NCBI GenBank assembly: GCA_947494975.1
Contig: CANLXA010000005.1
Coordinates: forward strand, 186,001-250,000
Length of the DNA stretch: 64,000 nucleotides
Reading direction: 5' to 3'
Origin: an uncultured Roseicyclus sp.
GTDB taxonomy: Bacteria; Pseudomonadota; Alphaproteobacteria; Rhodobacterales; Rhodobacteraceae
Under the pieces are notes generated by a model. That model did not search any database, was not told the origin of the DNA, and saw only the letters and a program-made list of their open reading frames with translations. Every line of letters begins with the position of its first letter. Position 1 is the stretch's first letter. This document shows, piece by piece, positions 43,136 through 51,179 of this stretch. The position numbers were made by a program, and so were the translations under genes.

Positions 43136-44863
43136 ATGCCAACCCTTCCCGCACGCCCGTCCCTGGAACATCTGCGCAAACAGGCCAAGCGCCTTCACCG
43201 GGCCGCCAAAGCCGAAGATGCGGCGGCGCTCGCCCAAGTCGGCCCCTATTTCGGCGATCCATCGCAAATCTCGCTCCAACAAGCGCAGCTTGTGATTGCA
43301 CGGGATTATGGGTTTTCAAGCTGGGTGCGACTGAAACGCCACATCGAATCCGGCGCGGGGACCGAAGAGACCACCGAACAACGGGCAAACCGGTTTCTGG
43401 ATCTCGCCTGCATGCATTATGGGCCGGACCTTGATCGCGGGCCTGCGGAGTTCGAGCAGGCGGCGGCGCTTCTCGCGGCGCATCCAGAGATTGCGGCCCA
43501 CAGCCTGCATGCCGCGGCCGCCGCGGCGAATATTGATGCCGTCCGCCACCTGATCGCCCAAGATCCCCGGGCGGTCGACGAGAAGGGCGGGCCATTTCAC
43601 TGGACACCGCTGATGTATGCGGCCTATGCGCGCCTGCCCGGCCGTTCGACCCTCGCAGTTGGCAGGGCGTTGCTGGAGGCCGGAGCCGATCCCAATGCCC
43701 ATTACATGTGGGACGGAACATACCGGTTCGCCGTGTTGACCGGGATCTTCGGCGATGGCGAAGGTGGCCCGGTGCGCCAGCCGCCGCATCCGGATATGGA
43801 GCCATTCGCCCGCGCGGTGCTGGAGGCCGGAGCCAATCCCAATGACAGCCAGGGCGCCTATAACCGGTGCTTCAGCCCGGACAATGCGCATCTGGAATTG
43901 ATGCTGGAATACGGGTTGAAAGATAGTGACCCATCTGATTGGTGGCTGACAGATCCGGACCACGATCCAGAGGCGCATCGCACGATGCACTTCCAACTGA
44001 TCATCGCGCTCAGGTGGGGATTTGCCGAACGCGCGCGTCTGCTGATCGAGCACGGCGTCGATCTGAATACGCCCGACAGCAATTATTATCCCACCTATAC
44101 CGTCGGCTTTCGGCCGTATCAGGTGGCCCTGATGCGCGGCCTGCCGGAGATCGCCGCGTTGATCAAAGCCAAGGGCGGGCGGGCCGATCCGCTGGACGGG
44201 CCGCAGCAATTCCAGGCGGCGTGTATGGTCGGCGATCTTGATCTGGCCCGCTCTCTGGCACCGGACCATCAGGGGGTGGAGCCCGAGAAGGACCTCGAGA
44301 TGTTCTGTGAGGCCTGCGGCAACAACACCCTACCTGCGGTTCAGACGATGATCGCCCTGGGGTTCGAGTTGAGCCCGAAGGGGCAACGCACCCCACTCCA
44401 CGTTGCCGCGTACAAGGGCCATATCGACATCGTCAGGGCTCTGATCGATGCAGGTGCAGATACGGCCTTGCGCGATCCCACCTACAACACGCCGCCCTTC
44501 GTTCATGCCATGCACAACCATCAGGATGCGGTTGTTGCCCTGCTTCTCGATCATCCGATGGATATCTTCGCGGCGGCCGCGATGGGGCGGATCGATCAGA
44601 TTGATGCGGCGTTGGGCCGCGATCCGGGCCTTGTAAATGCCCGTTTTCGCAGCGTCCGGACCGGGCCCGAAGATACCTACGTGAATGACTGGACAACGCC
44701 GCTTTGGTTCGCGGCCATGAATGGCCGACAGGAGAGTGTGGACATCTTGCTGGCACGGGGCGCAGATCCGAGCATTACGGATCACGATGGCAAAACCATT
44801 ATCGATCATGCGCGAGACGCCGGGCAGGGCGGCATCGCTGACCGGATGGAAGCGCAGGTGTAG
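43136..44863 (+). CDS. Ankyrin-repeat protein
   Basis: A 575-residue protein. An N-terminal region (residues 5-75; SLEHLRKQAKRLHRAAKAED, then ARDYGFSSWVRLKRHIE) is typical of bacterial ankyrin proteins with this helical cap. Ankyrin units follow from about 110 to the end, including HWTPLMYAAYAR, LLEAGADPNAHY, RTPLHVAAYKGHIDIVRALIDAGAD and TPLWFAAMNGRQESVDILLARGADP. There is no signal peptide and no enzymatic domain. It is a single-gene unit; GGAGG precedes ATG 43136. Protein-protein binding is likely; the partner is unknown. Confidence 0.88.
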   Translation: MPTLPARPSLEHLRKQAKRLHRAAKAEDAAALAQVGPYFGDPSQISLQQAQLVIARDYGFSSWVRLKRHIESGAGTEETTEQRANRFLDLACMHYGPDLDRGPAEFEQAAALLAAHPEIAAHSLHAAAAAANIDAVRHLIAQDPRAVDEKGGPFHWTPLMYAAYARLPGRSTLAVGRALLEAGADPNAHYMWDGTYRFAVLTGIFGDGEGGPVRQPPHPDMEPFARAVLEAGANPNDSQGAYNRCFSPDNAHLELMLEYGLKDSDPSDWWLTDPDHDPEAHRTMHFQLIIALRWGFAERARLLIEHGVDLNTPDSNYYPTYTVGFRPYQVALMRGLPEIAALIKAKGGRADPLDGPQQFQAACMVGDLDLARSLAPDHQGVEPEKDLEMFCEACGNNTLPAVQTMIALGFELSPKGQRTPLHVAAYKGHIDIVRALIDAGADTALRDPTYNTPPFVHAMHNHQDAVVALLLDHPMDIFAAAAMGRIDQIDAALGRDPGLVNARFRSVRTGPEDTYVNDWTTPLWFAAMNGRQESVDILLARGADPSITDHDGKTIIDHARDAGQGGIADRMEAQV

Positions 44864-44898
44864 CTCCGCCCGGGGCAGATCAGGCGAACCAATCTGAA

Positions 44899-44937
44899 GC
44901 GGCGAGGCTTGGAGGCGTACAAAACAGGCCTCGCCGC
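44899..44937. repeat. Perfect 10-bp inverted repeat after the ankyrin gene
   Basis: GCGGCGAGGC at 44899-44908 pairs with 44928-44937 around a 19-nt loop. No T-run follows on either strand, so it is not a standard terminator, but it could stabilise the ankyrin transcript's 3' end. Confidence 0.5.
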
Positions 44938-45071
44938 GGTCCCAATTAACGATTTCGGAGCTATTGCGGCTTAGCTAACGTTGGCGACACATATACCTCA
45001 GTCCACAGCCTCTGATCGGCGCGGCCTTACGCCTGCTCCACCTTACTCCGGCCCCGTTTTCAATCCCTATC

Positions 45072-45875
45072 ATGACGCCCGAACACACATCTCAGCGCCC
45101 GAGGTCGGCTTGCATCGTGACCCATCACAAGACCGGGACGGTCTGGATGCGGAAGGTCTTCTCTGACGTCTCGAAGGCGCTGAACGTACCATTCACGTCG
45201 GCACAGGGCCGGGAACGGGAAGACATCGTCCGGCGCAGACTCGCCAAGGGCCCGGCGATCTTCATGGCCCCCAGCGGCAGGATTCCACGCGCATTGGCCG
45301 ACAATCAGGGCGTGACGATCATCCACATGATCCGGGATCCAAGGGACGTTCTGCTGTCGGGGTTGGACTATCACAAAACCCATACACCCACGCCACGCTC
45401 GCCGGAACGGTTCCTCCATGAACCTCGAGAGGAGTTCGGCGGGCTGACCTACCAGCAGAAACTTCGGGCCACCAAAACGCGATTGGGGCAGTTGAAGTTC
45501 GAGATGAGCCGGCGTCATGGCCTGACGGTTCGACAGATGCTGAATTGGGACTACACGAACCCGCGGAGCATTGAATGGCGTTACGAGGATCTGATGGACG
45601 ACCACGACGGCGCAATGTTCCAAGATGCCATGCGGGTAATCGGGTATTCCCAAGTCCAGCGTCGTGTCATGATCAACGCTTTCAGACGGAACAGCCTTTT
45701 TGGAAATGCAGGTTGCCAGCCACAGACGGATGCGCACATCACCTCGGGGCAGACAAGCAGATGGAAAACCGAGTTCTCCGCAAAGTTTGCGCATTTATAC
45801 GAGACGCAGTTCGGCCATGCCCTCAGACAGCTTGGGTATGAACACGATGCCAGTTGGGTAGAGCGGTTGCGCTGA
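45072..45875 (+). CDS. Sulfotransferase-like protein
   Basis: A 267-residue protein of the P-loop sulfotransferase type. HHKTGTVWMRKVF near residue 20 matches the 5'-phosphosulphate (PAPS) loop, and IHMIRDPRDVLLSGLDY (about 85-100) matches the 3'-phosphate-binding motif. SIEWRYEDLMDD is a later conserved strand. Such enzymes sulphate carbohydrates or small molecules. GC is lower than around it, and it stands alone between an ankyrin gene and a convergent operon, which suggests acquisition. Acceptor unknown. Confidence 0.8.
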   Translation: MTPEHTSQRPRSACIVTHHKTGTVWMRKVFSDVSKALNVPFTSAQGREREDIVRRRLAKGPAIFMAPSGRIPRALADNQGVTIIHMIRDPRDVLLSGLDYHKTHTPTPRSPERFLHEPREEFGGLTYQQKLRATKTRLGQLKFEMSRRHGLTVRQMLNWDYTNPRSIEWRYEDLMDDHDGAMFQDAMRVIGYSQVQRRVMINAFRRNSLFGNAGCQPQTDAHITSGQTSRWKTEFSAKFAHLYETQFGHALRQLGYEHDASWVERLR

Positions 45876-46688
45876 TTACCAATATTCCGACGCTGGCAAT
45901 CCATCGGGATATTCCGCGGCGACGATGGCACTGAGATCCTCCCAAACCCCCGGCGCGGCCCCCATGGTGAGGCCAAGGCGGGAATCGGCCGGATAGGGAT
46001 GGATTTCTCCGCCCGCCTCCCGGATCATCAGAAGCCCCGCGACGCTGTCCCAGGGGTTCATGGCGGGCTCCACATAGGCCGCAAGCCGCCCCGCCGCGAC
46101 CGATGCCAGCATGTTGGCGCCGGATCCGTTTCGGTAGAACACGCTGCCGGCTTCCATCAGCCGGCGGATGATGCCGACGATCGGGCCGGGGGCGCTGCGC
46201 GCGGAGGCCCCGACAGCCACAAACCCCTGATCGATCCGTTGCGTCGCGCCAAGCCGAAGGCGGACACCATCGAGCGTGACACCATGGCCCGCCCGCGCGG
46301 CGAAATGTTCGCCCGCAACGGGAACATCTATCACCCCGACCAGTGTGTCCGGCCCTTCAACAAGCGCGATAACGACACACCAATGGGGCAGGCCCATCAG
46401 GAACGGCACCGTGCCGTCGATCGGGTCAATTACCCAGGTGAGTCCGGATTTGCCGCCCGTTGAGCCGCCCTCCTCACCCAGGATCGCGTCGTCGGGGAAC
46501 GACGCGGCAATCTCGGCGCGGATCATCTCCTCCACGGCACGGTCGGCGATGGACACAAGGTCCAACTCTCCATCCTTGGTCTCGATCTCGAGGCTGGCCC
46601 GGTTGCGGCAATATTCCAGCGCGACCTGCCCGGCCCGGCGGGCAAGGTCAGAGGCAAGCGCAGCGCGCGCGGCTATGGGATCGGTCAT
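45876..46688 (-). CDS. Inositol monophosphatase family protein
   Basis: A 270-residue Mg-dependent phosphatase. Metal-site motifs: GEEGG, then WVIDPIDGTVPFLMGLPHW, and later MNPWDSVAGLLMIREAGG. The family includes inositol-1-phosphatase, HisN histidinol-phosphatase and CysQ; the specificity cannot be chosen from motifs. It begins 12 bp after the ABC ATPase gene and seems the last gene of the importer operon, which hints that it dephosphorylates the imported compound. That link is inference. It abuts the sulfotransferase-like gene stop to stop, so a CysQ role (PAP removal) is a second idea. Confidence 0.88.
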   Translation of the reverse strand: MTDPIAARAALASDLARRAGQVALEYCRNRASLEIETKDGELDLVSIADRAVEEMIRAEIAASFPDDAILGEEGGSTGGKSGLTWVIDPIDGTVPFLMGLPHWCVVIALVEGPDTLVGVIDVPVAGEHFAARAGHGVTLDGVRLRLGATQRIDQGFVAVGASARSAPGPIVGIIRRLMEAGSVFYRNGSGANMLASVAAGRLAAYVEPAMNPWDSVAGLLMIREAGGEIHPYPADSRLGLTMGAAPGVWEDLSAIVAAEYPDGLPASEYW

Positions 46689-46700
46689 GGGAGGAGCCTT

Positions 46701-47714
46701 TCAGCGCACGAGGATGAGGTCGGTCGGGTCGATCTGCAGATCCACGTTATCACCCGCCGCCAGGCGCGGATCGGAAATCGGGCGGGAGACGAGGAATTCG
46801 AGGTCTTCGTCGGACACGACATATTCCATCCGGCTTCCCAGATAGCTGGCAGACAGGATCGTGGCGGCCCCGCCAGCCGCCAGACGGATGCGTTCGGGGC
46901 GGATCGTGGCCGTGAACGTGCCATCCTCGGCCTGAACCGGAAGCGCCAGATGCGCGGCGCGGAACACGCCCCCCTTCACCCGCCCTTCGATCAGGTTCGC
47001 ATCGCCAATGAAATCCGCGACGAAGGCGGAGGCGGGGCGCTCATAAAGCTCCGCCGGTGTGCCGATCTGGGCGATCTGACCCATCTTCATCACGACGATC
47101 CGGTCCGAGACGGCCAGCGCCTCTTCCTGGTCGTGGGTGACGTAAACGGCAGTCAGCCCGAAGCGCTGTTGCAGGTCGCGGATCTCGGCCCGGACCTTGC
47201 GGCGCAGCTTCGCATCGACGTTCGACAGCGGCTCGTCGAACAGCAGGACATCGGGCTGTTGCACGATGGCGCGGGCGACGGCCACGCGTTGCTGCTGACC
47301 GCCCGAGAGTTCGGACGGCAGGCGCGCCTCCAATCCCGCCAGCCCCACCTGGTCGAGGATCTCGCGGGCCTTCTCGCGGGCCTCGGCCTTCGACACGCCC
47401 CGGATCGTCGGGCCATAGGCGACATTCTCCAGCACGCTCATATGGGGAAACAGGGCATAGGATTGGAACACCATGCCGACATTGCGTTCCGATGCCGGAT
47501 CGCGGCTGACATCCCGGCCCGCAATCTTCACCTGGCCCTCGCTCGGCAATTCCAGCCCCGCGATCAGGCGCAGGGACGTGGTCTTGCCACAGCCAGACGG
47601 GCCGAGGAACGTCACAAGCTCGCCCTTGGCGATGGAAAAATTGATCCGGTCCACGGCCGTGGCGGTGCCGTAGCGCTTGACCACATCCACGAACTCAATC
47701 GCCGTTTCGCTCAT
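46701..47714 (-). CDS. ABC transporter ATP-binding protein (FbpC/PotA-like)
   Basis: A 337-residue ATPase: Walker A LGPSGCGKTTSLRLIAG, signature LSGGQQQRVAVARAI, Walker B VLLFDEPLSNVDAKLRRKVR, H-loop VTHDQEEAL and a C-terminal TOBE-like domain. It powers the importer whose permease (47725-49914) and binding protein (49918-50940) lie directly upstream. ATG 47714 is chosen because GCAGGGG precedes it and the family N-terminus starts there. The cluster type covers iron(III), polyamines, thiamine and phosphonate-type substrates. Confidence 0.93.
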   Translation of the reverse strand: MSETAIEFVDVVKRYGTATAVDRINFSIAKGELVTFLGPSGCGKTTSLRLIAGLELPSEGQVKIAGRDVSRDPASERNVGMVFQSYALFPHMSVLENVAYGPTIRGVSKAEAREKAREILDQVGLAGLEARLPSELSGGQQQRVAVARAIVQQPDVLLFDEPLSNVDAKLRRKVRAEIRDLQQRFGLTAVYVTHDQEEALAVSDRIVVMKMGQIAQIGTPAELYERPASAFVADFIGDANLIEGRVKGGVFRAAHLALPVQAEDGTFTATIRPERIRLAAGGAATILSASYLGSRMEYVVSDEDLEFLVSRPISDPRLAAGDNVDLQIDPTDLILVR

Positions 47715-47724
47715 CCCCTGCCCC

Positions 47725-49914
47725 TCATTCCGCTGGCTCCGTGGCTGGCCCGCGCCCCTGCAATTCCTGCCTGCGCCCAAGTTTCCGCGTCCCCACCAGA
47801 AGCTGGATCACCACGACACAAAGGATCATCACGATCATCAGGACCGCCGAATAGGCAATCGCCAACGCATATTCCCCGGCTTCGACGCGCCCCATGATAT
47901 AGGCCGTCGCCATGTTGTGGCGGGCGGAGACAAGGAAGATCACCGCCGACACCGCCGTCATGGCGGTCACGAAGGAGTAGACCAGCGCGGTAAAGACGGC
48001 GGGCCGGATCAGCGGCAGGACCACGCGGCGCAGGGTCGTCGCGCCGCCCGCGCCCATGGTCTGGCTCGCCTCCTCCATCGACTTGTCGATCTGCGCCAGC
48101 GCGGCAAGGCCCGCGCGCATGCCCACCGGCATGTTGCGGAAGACGAAACAGATGATCAGGATCGCCGCCGTTCCGGTGATATCGACAGGCGGCACGTTGA
48201 ACGCGGCCACGTAGGAGACGCCCACGACCGTGCCGGGAATGGCGAAAGACAGCATCGTGCCGAACTCGAACGCGCGACGCCCCGTGAAATCCTGCCGCGC
48301 GACCAGCCACGCCGTCAGGATCCCCACCAGCGTCGTCAAAGGTGCGGCGATGCCGGCCACCCAAAGTGTCGTGATCATGGAATCCCAGGCGGAGCCGTAA
48401 AGCTCCAACCCGGTCTCGGCGAATTCGAACCGGAACGCGGTGACAAGATGGCCAAGGGTCGGCGTCAGATCCCAGCGCCCGATATCGGTGACAAAGCCAC
48501 CAGCCGCGATGATGATGTAGACGCCGAGAGTGAAAACGACCCAGGGCAACACAACGGCCAGCACCGCGACCTTGAGGATCGGCGGCAAAGGCGCGGCCAG
48601 GCCCGCATCGGACTTTCCCGTGACCGTGACGTAGCTCTTGTTGCCCATCCAGCGCATTTGCAGCCAGAAGGCGATCAGCGTGAGTGCCAGCAGGATCATC
48701 GCCAGCGTGGCGGCATTGCCCAGATCATACCGCGCGCCGACCACGGCGAAGAAGATCTTGACCGAGAGCACCTCGTACCCGCCGCCCAACACGATCGGAT
48801 TGCCGAAATCGGCAAGGCTTTCGATGAAGGCCAGAAGGAAGGCCGCGGCAAGGCCGGGGCGCAGCAGGGGCCACGTGACGGTGCGGAACGTCGTGGTTGC
48901 CTTCGCGCCCAAAGTTCGGGCGGCCTCTTCCAAGGTCGGGTTGATGGCCTCCAACGTCGAGAGCAGCACAAGGAACGTGACCGGCGCGAAGGCCAGGACC
49001 TGCGCGATCAGGATGCCGGGCAACCCGTAGACCCAGCGCGACGGGCGCACGCCCATCAGGTCGGCGACGCCGCCGGTCACAAGGCCGGTGCGGCCGAACA
49101 GAAGGATGATCGCCACGCCGACCACGAAGGGTGGGGTGATGATGGGCAGGATGGAGATTGCCCGCAGGGCCCGCTTCATCCGGAAATCCGTGCGGCTCAC
49201 CAGAAGCGCCAGCGCCAGGCCAAGGGCCGTTGCCAAGGTGGCCGAAAGAACGCCGAGGATCACCGTGTTGACGACCACGCCGCAGCGCCCGGAGCCGATC
49301 AGGCATCCAATGCCCCACAATTCCGAGGCACTCAGCCGCTCCCAAAACACCGCAAGTGCAAGGGAACCGTCGGGGTCAATAAAGGCGGCAAGACCAAGGC
49401 TGAGGATCGGGAAGAACACGAAGACGGTCAGCAGCGCCACGATGGCCGTGATGCAGAAGGCCGCGAACCGCTCCCCCCGGCAAAACCCGCGGGCTGCCGC
49501 AAGATCGGACAGAAGCCCGATCAGCGCGATCCCGGCCAGAAACCCGCCCCAGCCGAGGCCGGATTGCCCGTCCGCCGCCCGGGCAAACAGGCTGCCCACC
49601 CAGTCGGCCGATGGCCCGCGCAGCCCCACCGCGAAGCCCTGCCAGAGGAACAGCAGGAGCCCGGCAATGGCGAGGCCAAGGACCAGTGACGATTGTTGCC
49701 AGCGCCGGGTCAGTGCCGCACCGCCCATGGCAATTGTGATGGCGATCAGGGGCCAGAACCAGCCACGCCCGGTCATCGCCTCGACCAAGGCCGAAGCAGA
49801 CGGCCCCGCCAGAAGGCCGGCCCCCTTGTACCAGGGGAACGCCACCAGCGAGAGCGCAAGAAGACCAAGCCAGGCGGCCCCGGCTTGGTCAGATGTCAGG
49901 GAAGATCGTGCCAC
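47725..49914 (-). CDS. ABC transporter permease, FbpB-like fused dimer
   Basis: A 729-residue permease with about a dozen or more membrane helices, made of two fused BPD_transp_1 halves. The EAA loop of the first half is LEEAARTLGAKATTTFRTVTWPLLRP and of the second MEEASQTMGAGGATTLRRVVLP, so one polypeptide supplies both halves of the channel. An additional hydrophobic N-terminal region (about 1-190) precedes. It is spaced 3 bp from the binding-protein gene and 10 bp from the ATPase gene. Confidence 0.94.
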   Translation of the reverse strand: MARSSLTSDQAGAAWLGLLALSLVAFPWYKGAGLLAGPSASALVEAMTGRGWFWPLIAITIAMGGAALTRRWQQSSLVLGLAIAGLLLFLWQGFAVGLRGPSADWVGSLFARAADGQSGLGWGGFLAGIALIGLLSDLAAARGFCRGERFAAFCITAIVALLTVFVFFPILSLGLAAFIDPDGSLALAVFWERLSASELWGIGCLIGSGRCGVVVNTVILGVLSATLATALGLALALLVSRTDFRMKRALRAISILPIITPPFVVGVAIILLFGRTGLVTGGVADLMGVRPSRWVYGLPGILIAQVLAFAPVTFLVLLSTLEAINPTLEEAARTLGAKATTTFRTVTWPLLRPGLAAAFLLAFIESLADFGNPIVLGGGYEVLSVKIFFAVVGARYDLGNAATLAMILLALTLIAFWLQMRWMGNKSYVTVTGKSDAGLAAPLPPILKVAVLAVVLPWVVFTLGVYIIIAAGGFVTDIGRWDLTPTLGHLVTAFRFEFAETGLELYGSAWDSMITTLWVAGIAAPLTTLVGILTAWLVARQDFTGRRAFEFGTMLSFAIPGTVVGVSYVAAFNVPPVDITGTAAILIICFVFRNMPVGMRAGLAALAQIDKSMEEASQTMGAGGATTLRRVVLPLIRPAVFTALVYSFVTAMTAVSAVIFLVSARHNMATAYIMGRVEAGEYALAIAYSAVLMIVMILCVVVIQLLVGTRKLGRRQELQGRGPATEPAE

Positions 49915-49917
49915 GAT

Positions 49918-50940
49918 TTACTGCGGCAGCGATCCGATATCGGCATCCCAACGCTCCAACAGGCGCGTCCGCTCCTCGCTCGATCCATAGAGCGCGAAAT
50001 CATAGTCGATCAGCGTGATGTCTTCGAGCCGCGGCGCCGCTTCGGGCGTCTCGGAATTCACGTTGGACGGGATCTGGAAGCTGTTGTTGGCCGCCCCGAT
50101 CTCCTGCGCTTCGGGCGTCAGGGCCCAATCGTAGAAGGTCCGCGCCGCATCGGGGTTTGGACCACCGGCGATGATCGACATGGAGCCAACCTCGTATCCC
50201 GTCCCCTCGCACGGGGCCACGGCGACAATCGGCGCGCCTTGCACGGTCTGCGCCACCGCATCATGCATGAACACGATCCCGATGGCGGTTTCCCCGGTTG
50301 CCGCCGCCCGGATCGGGGCGGAGCCTGATTGGGTGTATTGGCTGATATTGTTGTGGAGCTGCGCGAGGTAGTCGAACGCCTCGTCCTCCCCCATCAACTG
50401 CACCATCGTGGCCAGCATCGTGTAGGACGTGCCGGAGGAATTCGGGTTTGCCACCTGCACATCGTCCGCGAAGCGCTCATCCAGCAGGTCGGCCCAACAG
50501 GCGGGCGGGTTTTCTGTTACAAGATCGGAATTGTAGCCGAAGCCAAGGCCGCCCGCGTAGATGCCCACGGTGCGATAGCCCGAGGTTTCCGCCTGGCGCA
50601 CCGACCAATCCTGCATCTGTTCCAGCATCTCCGACTGATATTCCTCGGTCAGGCCCTCCTGGGCCGCCTGAAGATGCGGATCACCGGTGCCACCCCACCA
50701 CACATCACCCCGCGGTTGTTCGGATTCGGCCGCGATCTGGGCGTAGGTTTCGCCGGAGGACCGGCGCGTCATCAGGACGTTGATGCCCGTCTCGCGCTGG
50801 AATGCCTCGGACATCGCACGGCACCATTCCTCCTGCACCGAGCAATACAGCACCAGTTCATCCGATTGCGCAGCCGCTGATCCCGCAGCCGTCACTCCGG
50901 CCGCTGCAATGATCGCGGCAGAAACGAGTTTGGTCTTCAT
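49918..50940 (-). CDS. ABC transporter substrate-binding protein, FbpA/AfuA-like
   Basis: A 340-residue periplasmic binding protein with a signal peptide (1-25, ending GSAAAQS). LVLYCSVQEEWCRAMSEAF, GDVWWGGTGDPHLQAAQEGL, NPNSSGTSYTMLATMVQLMG and PNPDAARTFYDWALT are family 1 motifs (COG1840). The adjacent Tyr-Tyr iron ligands of FbpA are not seen, so ferric iron is doubtful; a phosphorylated or phosphonate anion is an alternative. GGGGAGGGGATC precedes ATG 50940. It is the first gene of the importer operon and diverges from the helicase gene. Confidence 0.9.
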   Translation of the reverse strand: MKTKLVSAAIIAAAGVTAAGSAAAQSDELVLYCSVQEEWCRAMSEAFQRETGINVLMTRRSSGETYAQIAAESEQPRGDVWWGGTGDPHLQAAQEGLTEEYQSEMLEQMQDWSVRQAETSGYRTVGIYAGGLGFGYNSDLVTENPPACWADLLDERFADDVQVANPNSSGTSYTMLATMVQLMGEDEAFDYLAQLHNNISQYTQSGSAPIRAAATGETAIGIVFMHDAVAQTVQGAPIVAVAPCEGTGYEVGSMSIIAGGPNPDAARTFYDWALTPEAQEIGAANNSFQIPSNVNSETPEAAPRLEDITLIDYDFALYGSSEERTRLLERWDADIGSLPQ

Positions 50941-51179
50941 GATCCCCTCCCCAGGAACGTTGTTGACAGTTTTGTGACACCAATAGGCGCAGGACGTAAC
51001 ATCGCTGGCAAGATTATTGTTGGCCCCAGCCCCGCCACCGCCGGGATGATCTGCCACCCCGCGTCCTGTTGGATCCCCGCATGACTGCCCATCGCGCCCT
51101 ATACATTCTGGCGCCAAGGCGTTAGGGCGCGGTCTTTGCCGGTTTGAGGAGGCATCCGATCCCTCCACGCCGCATCCAG

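Noticed and set aside
47677-49689. 670-codon open frame on the plus strand
   Set aside because: Antisense of the ABC permease; extremely charged low-complexity composition typical of a reversed membrane-protein gene.
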